In this document: one piece after another, positions 55,409-60,796 of the stretch
How positions within the stretch are numbered: position 1 is the stretch's first letter
How the letters are laid out: each line of letters begins with the position of its first letter
Source of the DNA: an uncultured Phocaeicola sp.
Lineage (GTDB): Bacteria; Bacteroidota; Bacteroidia; Bacteroidales; Bacteroidaceae
DNA length: 60,796 nucleotides
Direction: 5' to 3'
Assembly (NCBI GenBank): GCA_958434805.1
Contig: CAUBDX010000017.1
Coordinates: 1 to 60,796, forward strand
Notes under the pieces: generated by a model
Told to the model about the DNA's origin: nothing
What the model saw: the letters and a program-made list of their open reading frames with translations, nothing else
The model's database searches: none
Program-made: the position numbers and the translations under genes

Positions 55409-56404
55409 ATGAAAAGATCATTGTATGTATCGCTATTGACGTTCATGTGCTTCTCTGCCTGCCAAGGTAGTGAGGAATTAGAGCAATCACAAGAAAAAGA
55501 GTACACGGTATCCATTATGGCAAGAATCGGGAAAACAGTTTCCGGAGCACGCTACTTGCAAGATCATGAAAATGCCATCGCTAGTTTTAGTAAAACCGAT
55601 GATATAGGTGTTTTTATGGACAATGACAGCGCCGTCCGCTGGATATTCGATGGAACTTCCTGGACTACAGAAAAGAGTGTCTTTTGGAAAGATAAAAACC
55701 AGGAACATACTTTTTACGCATATTATCCCCACTCCGGTTCCAAAGCCGAAAGTAAGGAAAATATAAAAATGCCTTCTCTCGACAGCCAGAACGGGACTTG
55801 GGAAAATATTGACCAATATGACTTTCTAGTAGCATCCAGGAAGCTTTCCTACGATACCGACCTTGGCAATGTGGCCTTTTCGGGCGATTATTCATTTAAG
55901 CACGTTTTGTCACTATTAAAGATAAACATAAAGGGTGAAGGAGATATGGCACAGGCCGTTATTGACAAAATCAGACTTGAAGGAAATGGGTTGACGACCC
56001 AAGGATACTACTCCTTTGAAACGAACAGCATCACCATCAGCGAAACTCCCAAGGAAACCTTCCAGATTACTCCGTCACACACCATGAACAATCAGGATGT
56101 TTCTTTTTATTTTATCCTGAACGGGGGCGAGAATGACGGAAACATTGATCCGAAAGCCGTGAAAAACCATTCTGTTAATCTCACCATTGAATATACCCGT
56201 AACAACAAATATTACATAACACGACGAGACGACCTGTCTCCGGGCTTATTGTCCGGATGTATTCATAAATACAATATTGTAGTAAAAGACGGAAATGTAA
56301 TTATAACGGGAGGAAGTATTTCGGGTTGGACTCCGGGAAATGAAGAAGAGGATATAGTTATAAATGGAGAAGAAATAAACCCACAAACAAATAATATGTT
56401 ATGA
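55409..56404 (+). CDS. Fimbrillin-like lipoprotein (Mfa1 superfamily)
   Basis: A 331-residue protein: signal ends CFSAC (Cys18) with SEELEQ following. The body follows the fimbrillin pattern: IGVFMDN, WIFDGTSWTTEKSVFWKDK, HTFYAYYPHSG, DFLVASRKL, FKHVLSLLKINIKGEG, GCIHKYNIVVKDG. It overlaps the next gene by four bases (ATGA). It is the second fimbria-like locus of the window, this one on the plus strand and lacking DUF3575/DUF5119 genes. The 297-base gap 55112-55408 before it shows no clear promoter. Confidence 0.82.
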   Translation: MKRSLYVSLLTFMCFSACQGSEELEQSQEKEYTVSIMARIGKTVSGARYLQDHENAIASFSKTDDIGVFMDNDSAVRWIFDGTSWTTEKSVFWKDKNQEHTFYAYYPHSGSKAESKENIKMPSLDSQNGTWENIDQYDFLVASRKLSYDTDLGNVAFSGDYSFKHVLSLLKINIKGEGDMAQAVIDKIRLEGNGLTTQGYYSFETNSITISETPKETFQITPSHTMNNQDVSFYFILNGGENDGNIDPKAVKNHSVNLTIEYTRNNKYYITRRDDLSPGLLSGCIHKYNIVVKDGNVIITGGSISGWTPGNEEEDIVINGEEINPQTNNML

Positions 56405-57714
56405 ATTATAGATTAACCGAATTAAAGGTGCTTCTGTTTCTATTGCTACTGTCTGCTGTTTCTTGCCAACGCCCGATGTATGATGAAGAAGACGATGAAG
56501 ACGGAGTCTCGCAAACAAATCTTCCTTTAAAGATATCTGCCAGGTCTAGCGGAGAATCCCAGATTAATTATCCGGCCTATATCTATGCGTTTGCAGAGGA
56601 CGGCAGCTGTTCTGCCAGTCTGAAAATGACAGATAACGCCCAGATTGAAATGAAGTTACCTCCTGCCCGATATACTATTGTTGCAATAGCCGGTTTGGGA
56701 GAAGAATATATCGTTCCGAAAGATCCTAGCCTTGATGATGTAATTGTTATGAAAGAAAATAACAGAAGCTCACGCGCGCTAATGATGGGCACTTCAACTG
56801 TGACAATTGCCAATAAGAAAAATATATCTGTTTCTGTAACCCTCTATTATGCTGTATCTTTAGTCAATATCAGTTTGGAAGATATACCGGCAAACGTTAA
56901 AAAGGTGAGTTTGCAGATTTCGCCTTTATATTCTTCCCTGTCGTTTACAAGGGAGTATTCCGGCAAAGACAAGAGTACGGAAATTATTTGTGAGTTTGAG
57001 CCGGGTGGAATTTGGAGTGCAAAGCCTTTTTATATTTTTCCGGGGAGCGGCTCTCAGACCGTTTTTTCCATAACCTTGGAAGATAATAGTCAGACAAAGA
57101 CGTTTGGATACACTTTCAAAGGAAAGCCGGAAGCGAACGTACCATTGAATATCGGGGGTAGCTATTCGGGTGATGTCACGGTAGGGGGCAGTTTGATATC
57201 AGGTGAATGGAAGGCTCCGGTAGACATCAAATTCAATTTTGGCGGTGCTGATGAAGGTAATGGCGGTAGTGAGCCGCCTCCCATTAATCCGGATCTTTCC
57301 GGGCTACCCGAAATTGGCGGTATCTGGAACGGCGGTATTGTAGCTGGCATAGAGAATGCAAGTTCCACAGGGGCGGATATTTTGTTGATGAGTCTGGATG
57401 AGTGGAGTGGATTCGCTTCCGATGTGCGGAATATCATACAGGAGGAAGCAGACGGATGGCATCTTCCGACTGAAGAGGAGGCAAAAATATTGCATAAGAC
57501 GTTCAGCGGATCATCACTGGATGAACTGAATGAAACCATAGAGGGATTAAGAAACGGAGACCCGTTATTGGATATTGAGAAACGGTATGTATATGATCAT
57601 AACGGGAGCATATATGCATTCGGATTTAAAACCTCATCCAAATTTTTACAGGCAGGGAGTACGGTGAAATACAAAATACGTTTGGTATGCAGCGCTCATT
57701 ATGATGCCGGATGA
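56401..57714 (+). CDS. FimB/Mfa2-like lipoprotein with C-terminal DUF1566-like domain
   Basis: A 437-residue protein: signal ends LSAVSCQ (Cys22), then an acidic stretch (DEEDDED) suited to surface export. Residues ~35-260 resemble the Mfa2/FimB anchor family (YPAYIYAFAEDGS, ARYTIVAIAGLGEEY, NKKNISVSVTLYYAVSLVNISLED, FYIFPGSG). After a Gly/Pro linker (~280-300), the C-terminal ~135 residues (GGIVAGIE, LLMSLDEWSG, GWHLPTEEEAKILH) look like a DUF1566/Lcl-type domain seen on adhesin tips. Translationally coupled to the fimbrillin-like gene. Confidence 0.72.
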   Translation: MNYRLTELKVLLFLLLLSAVSCQRPMYDEEDDEDGVSQTNLPLKISARSSGESQINYPAYIYAFAEDGSCSASLKMTDNAQIEMKLPPARYTIVAIAGLGEEYIVPKDPSLDDVIVMKENNRSSRALMMGTSTVTIANKKNISVSVTLYYAVSLVNISLEDIPANVKKVSLQISPLYSSLSFTREYSGKDKSTEIICEFEPGGIWSAKPFYIFPGSGSQTVFSITLEDNSQTKTFGYTFKGKPEANVPLNIGGSYSGDVTVGGSLISGEWKAPVDIKFNFGGADEGNGGSEPPPINPDLSGLPEIGGIWNGGIVAGIENASSTGADILLMSLDEWSGFASDVRNIIQEEADGWHLPTEEEAKILHKTFSGSSLDELNETIEGLRNGDPLLDIEKRYVYDHNGSIYAFGFKTSSKFLQAGSTVKYKIRLVCSAHYDAG

Positions 57715-57736
57715 CCCATTCATATACTAGAAAAGG

Positions 57737-57779
57737 GCATTCACACTTCTTGACAATATATGCTTGAGAGTGTGAATGC
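57737..57779. terminator. 11-base perfect hairpin between convergent genes
   Basis: GCATTCACACT (57737-57747) pairs with AGTGTGAATGC (57769-57779) across a 21-base loop. On the minus strand CCTTTT follows. It lies between the Mfa2-like gene and VapE-like copy 2 and may stop both transcripts. Confidence 0.5.
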
Positions 57780-57841
57780 GTCTAATCGACTTCCATACCG
57801 GGAATCTCATTTCCATAGATAAATTCTCAATTAATTGAAAG

Positions 57842-59455
57842 TTAACATTCTACCACCCGGTATACATTTCCCTTGGTGGTATGTACCCGTTCGCCCAGCT
57901 GGGGCAGGATACGGCTCAGGCTGTAGGCGGTCATCCCTCTCATGATCGAAGGATGGGCGGCCTTCATACGTTCAAACAGTTGGGTGGCGGAGAGGCTAAG
58001 CACTTCCTGCGGATTGTCCTCTTCTGTAGCAAAGCGAAAGCAAAGGCGGAACACCTCTTCTTCGGGTACATGCTTGTAGAATAGGGCATTATGTTGCTGT
58101 ATAGTCTGTTCCTCTTCTTTATTGAACCAGCTTCGTTCACCGGATAGAAGTTCTGTTTTAAGCTGGGCGTACAATTGCTTATGCTCTACGGACGTGGTGC
58201 AGTCTATGGCATGCTTCAGACTGACGCAAAGAAAGCGGCGTGAGCCGGTGCGGTCTACCAGCAAATCCTCCCGGTTGCTGGTGCCGATGAACGAGGCAAT
58301 ACGGGGAAGCGATGAAGCGCTGTGTTTGTAAGCCTTGCGGATATTCAGTGCGGAGGCTTGCATCAGGTTCTTCAGCAAAGGCATTTTGGACGCACCTAGT
58401 TTGTCGAATTCATCCAGGTTGATTAATCCGTAGGCAGCCAGCTTGGCTTCGGCGGATGCCGGGGAGCTTAGGTCGTAACTTTCCGTGTAGTAGGATTTCA
58501 GCCTATCGGGCATCAGCAGACGGCAGAACGTACTTTTCCCCAATCCCTGGCGACTGCTCACCAGCAGGGGAGCCACACTGTTGGCGCGGTTGTTATCCGG
58601 ATTGAGCTGCATCCATTGGGCAGAGAGTCCCAGCATCCAACGGTGGAAACCGTTCACCCATACCGGGTCGTCGGACACCCTGCGTGCCAACGCGGACACC
58701 CGGTCCGTGCCGTCCCATTCGGGAAGCTGTTCAAAATAGGCAGTAAAGGGATGGTATTCACTGATGCGGCGTGAGCGCACAAAGCGTTGAATGTCCCTGT
58801 CCCAACAGTCTATGCCCGTTTCAATAGCCTCCAGACTTAGTGAGTTCATCCATCGTTCGTCCACTTTGGCGTAACGCAGATGAGTATCGGGAATGTTGTT
58901 TTCTACACTTGCCACTTCAGTTTCTTCAGTAAGCACATTGAACCGGAAGCGGTAGCGGGAGGTGAGGAAAGCGGTCACTTCCTGCATCAGGGTATGTGAT
59001 TTCGCTTTCTTGCCAGTATCTTCTGAGGAGATTGGTTCCGCTTTTTTCTGAACATCTTTTTTCAAGTGAGCGGAATCCTTCTCTGTCTTTTCAGTTGAGA
59101 CTGTCGGATGTGTCCGAGAATCGTCCATACTCCCCGGCAGGTTATCCTTACCGTTTTCAGTGAGAAGAACCTGTGAGTCGGCCATCTCTCTTACTCCGTC
59201 TTCGTCCGACACGATGTAGTGGTAACTGCCCGTGGGAGCATTCCCGTCGGTGCGCGGAGTCCAGTTCAATGCCAGAACTACTTGGCCCTCGCGGATATCC
59301 AGCGCCAGACGCACGCCGGGTATAGTCCGGCAAAGCGGCATCAGCCCGTTGAGAGCGGATACGAGATCACGACGCGGTGTTCCGTCAATAGGAACAGGGC
59401 TTGACAGGAATTTGCTTCCGAAGAAGACTGTTTTGAGAGTAGCGAATACATTCAT
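57842..59455 (-). CDS. VapE/VirE-like P-loop protein (DUF3874 type), copy 2
   Basis: A 537-residue paralogue of the product of 10356-11612. The N-terminal ~80 residues (LVSALNGLMPLCRTIPGVRL) and a charged linker (~100-155) are extra. The core matches copy 1: RFNVLTEETEV, IDCWDRDIQRFV, YFEQLPEWDGTDRVSALA, NGFHRWMLGLSAQW, Walker A SRQGLGKSTFCRLL (intact), Walker B LINLDEFDKLG, FIGTSNREDLLVDRTGSRRFL. It is probably an ATPase related to satellite replicative helicases. Its promoter matches that of copy 1 and it sits behind a long repeat region. Confidence 0.82.
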   Translation of the reverse strand: MNVFATLKTVFFGSKFLSSPVPIDGTPRRDLVSALNGLMPLCRTIPGVRLALDIREGQVVLALNWTPRTDGNAPTGSYHYIVSDEDGVREMADSQVLLTENGKDNLPGSMDDSRTHPTVSTEKTEKDSAHLKKDVQKKAEPISSEDTGKKAKSHTLMQEVTAFLTSRYRFRFNVLTEETEVASVENNIPDTHLRYAKVDERWMNSLSLEAIETGIDCWDRDIQRFVRSRRISEYHPFTAYFEQLPEWDGTDRVSALARRVSDDPVWVNGFHRWMLGLSAQWMQLNPDNNRANSVAPLLVSSRQGLGKSTFCRLLMPDRLKSYYTESYDLSSPASAEAKLAAYGLINLDEFDKLGASKMPLLKNLMQASALNIRKAYKHSASSLPRIASFIGTSNREDLLVDRTGSRRFLCVSLKHAIDCTTSVEHKQLYAQLKTELLSGERSWFNKEEEQTIQQHNALFYKHVPEEEVFRLCFRFATEEDNPQEVLSLSATQLFERMKAAHPSIMRGMTAYSLSRILPQLGERVHTTKGNVYRVVEC

Positions 59456-59483
59456 GAGTTACTTTTTTAAGTTTGGCAAACTA

Positions 59484-59514
59484 CAAATATACAACATAAA
59501 AAGGCGTTTGTCAA
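59484..59514 (-). promoter_or_regulatory. Promoter of VapE-like copy 2
   Basis: On the minus strand CTTGACAAAC supplies TTG (59512-59514), then 20 bases and TATATTTG (59484-59491). Spacing and flanking bases match the copy 1 promoter at 10293-10323. Confidence 0.75.
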
Positions 59515-59537
59515 GAGGGGGCGGAAATATGGCAGAT

Positions 59538-59927
59538 CTTGGTGCAGGATTCGATGAAACTTGGTGCAAGATTTAATGGAACTTGGTGCAAAATTCAATG
59601 GATACAGGGCGCAATACATACGTATGTGTAGGCCGATGCTTGCGTATGTGTGACCCGATGCTTATGTACGTGTGGGCTTACACGTTACTAACATACGAGC
59701 TGACACGTTACTAATGTTGGGGCTTATACGTTACTAATGTTATTGTTGAATACGCCTTTATGTTTTTAAAATACACCTTGAGCTTTAAAAAATACGTCTT
59801 CAACTTTTAAGAAAACATCTTCAGGCTTTTAAAAAACAACTATACGTTTTTAAAACACGCCAGCTTGTTCAGTGCACAGACTTAGCCTGTTCAGCTTACA
59901 GACCTAGTCTGTTCCGTGTATTACTCC
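59538..59927. repeat. Five adjoining arrays of 21-23-base tandem repeats
   Basis: Array A, step 22: CTTGGTGCA at 59538, 59560, 59582. Array B, step 22: CGTATGTGT or variant at 59621, 59643, 59665. Array C, step 23: CACGTTACTAA or variant at 59681, 59704, 59727. Array D, step 21: units starting 59751, 59772, 59793, 59814, 59835, each ending near TTTTAAAA. Array E, step 22: AGCTTGTTC or variant at 59862, 59884, 59906. About 17 units in 390 bases, unrelated between arrays but all about two helical turns long. They begin just upstream of the copy 2 promoter. Confidence 0.85.
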
Positions 59928-60077
59928 CCCACTAATCCGATACGCTCCCTTTTCCCCTCATCCTGTCATCTTATGTAATATGCACAGAAAATCAGCCGGT
60001 TAAATCTGAAACCATTTCCCCTCACTTCCATTTCAGCCCGTATCGTTTTATTCCTTCACAAAAAATGTGAAAGAGCA

Positions 60078-60120
60078 GGCTGAAAGGAGGCTGACAGAGC
60101 AATGACAGGAGCCCCTTCAT
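60078..60120. repeat. Boundary motif related to the arms flanking VapE-like copy 1
   Basis: GGCTGAAAGGA followed by GG and CTGACAG matches the start of 11630-11647. The reverse complement of the second half, TGAAGGGGCTCCTGTCA, matches TGAAGGGGCTTCTGTCA at 11653-11669 in 16 of 17 positions. It lies upstream of copy 2 beyond the repeat arrays. The bases between (59928-60077) show nothing I can name. Confidence 0.55.
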
Positions 60121-60382
60121 AGCCGGAACGCCTATGGGCAGGGAGTTTCAGCGATAGATGAAAGGAGAAAAGGAACAACCGGATTTTATCGCTGAGGCAT
60201 TTAAAATGAAGATAATCTCAGCATTTCCACCTGCGAATGAACAGATGATCATCCATGTTTTGAGCCTGATTTATGATTGGTATGAAAGATTTATATCTTT
60301 CAGGCTATGTAACAATAATCCTCCCGGTATTTCTATACTCAAGATAAATTATATCACAATTCTTGCTGCTCCAAACAGAAGG

Positions 60383-60775
60383 TATATTTGCAAAATATAC
60401 AAATGATGCTTCCGGCAACGGAGTAATTCTTTCTTCGCTTTCTTTTTAGGAATTCATCTAACGAACAATTTTATTATATGCAAAACAATTGCGAGGCCTG
60501 TTTATGAAACATGTGTTGATATTAAAATAGTAATTACTGTGGAAAATCAACTGTCATCCAACACATTAAAAACACATTAACCAATGCCACTATAATAGCA
60601 TTACATGATTTCTATTATCTATATGTACTAAAACAATATATTCTGTTAGAAAATCTGACCAGTAAAAAAGAATATTCATCTCCTGAAAGCCGAGTTCTGT
60701 TCCAATTATTAAATAAAATATTAAGCTAATTCAATTTAATAGAAGGTGTGTCGTAATGCACGATGCACCTCTTTT
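60383..60775 (+). ncRNA. Candidate transcript without a long reading frame
   Basis: TATATTTG (60383-60390) is a -7 match, with a TTG only 17 bases upstream. A 10-base stem with two G-T pairs (60745-60754 / 60760-60769) followed by TCTTTTTT is a good plus-strand terminator. Between them no frame exceeds a few codons. It may be a noncoding RNA of about 380 nt, or the terminator may serve something else. No other gene is supported in 60121-60796. Confidence 0.3.
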
Positions 60776-60796
60776 TTGTTCATCACTATACAAATC

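Noticed and set aside
59538..59927. CRISPR-like array
   Set aside because: Units are contiguous and degenerate with no unique spacers, the repeat family changes every 3-5 units, and no cas genes are nearby.
60158..60406. 82-codon plus-strand frame near the right end
   Set aside because: No convincing ribosome-binding site, no recognisable domain, and it runs through a promoter-like element; not supported as a gene.

Overview
The window looks like chromosome of a gut Bacteroidaceae species, most likely Bacteroides or Phocaeicola. The reasons are SusC/SusD pairs, a hybrid two-component regulator, fimbrillin-type (Mfa/FimA) lipoproteins, many SPII lipoproteins, and repeated promoters of the Bacteroidetes type (TTG, 19-20 bases, TAnnTTTG). 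The species is inferred from gene content only. No rRNA, tRNA, CRISPR array or insertion sequence transposase was seen.

Layout. 1-4.8 kb: a minus-strand fimbria-like operon (DUF3575 barrel, DUF5119 lipoprotein, fimbrillin) and an AraC-type regulator. 5.1-7.3 kb: a candidate small RNA and a GH29 fucosidase. 7.3-9.8 kb: dprA and a thioesterase facing a tRNA dihydrouridine synthase, with an 80-base nested palindrome filling the dprA-fucosidase gap. 9.9-11.7 kb: a VapE/VirE-like P-loop gene with 22-base iterons and flanking imperfect inverted repeats. 11.8-18 kb: fucO, an Oar-like TonB receptor with a glycerophosphodiesterase, and a hypothetical secreted protein. 18-25.2 kb: DUF2851, then dapB-lepB-lepB-like-WbqC-uxuB-like-uxuA in one tight run. 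25.2-38.7 kb: a glycan utilisation locus (SusC, SusD, Ser-type sulfatase, HTCS, GH95). 38.7-47.8 kb: housekeeping and envelope genes (M16 and M1 peptidases, LOG, KdsD-like isomerase, PfkB kinase, GH18, MnmA, EFR1-type ferredoxin). 48.3-53.2 kb: an HTH-only regulator, a large S-layer-like surface lipoprotein with a collagen-like segment, and a C11 protease. 53.4-57.7 kb: an AAA/PD-(D/E)XK protein and a second fimbria-like pair. 57.8-60.1 kb: a second VapE-like gene preceded by about 390 bases of 21-23-base tandem repeats.

How it fits together. The fucose theme recurs: GH29 and GH95 release fucose, FucO handles lactaldehyde from fucose breakdown, and the SusCD-sulfatase-GH95-HTCS set suggests a fucosylated, sulfated host glycan such as mucin O-glycan (inference). 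Uronate catabolism (UxuA and an SDR) sits behind dapB/lepB.

The least explained structure is the VapE-like module. Two paralogues share the same promoter layout. Each is preceded by its own sequence-unrelated arrays of direct repeats spaced about two helical turns, and both carry related boundary motifs. One copy is bracketed by inverted repeats of about 42 bases and has lost the invariant glycine of its P-loop.
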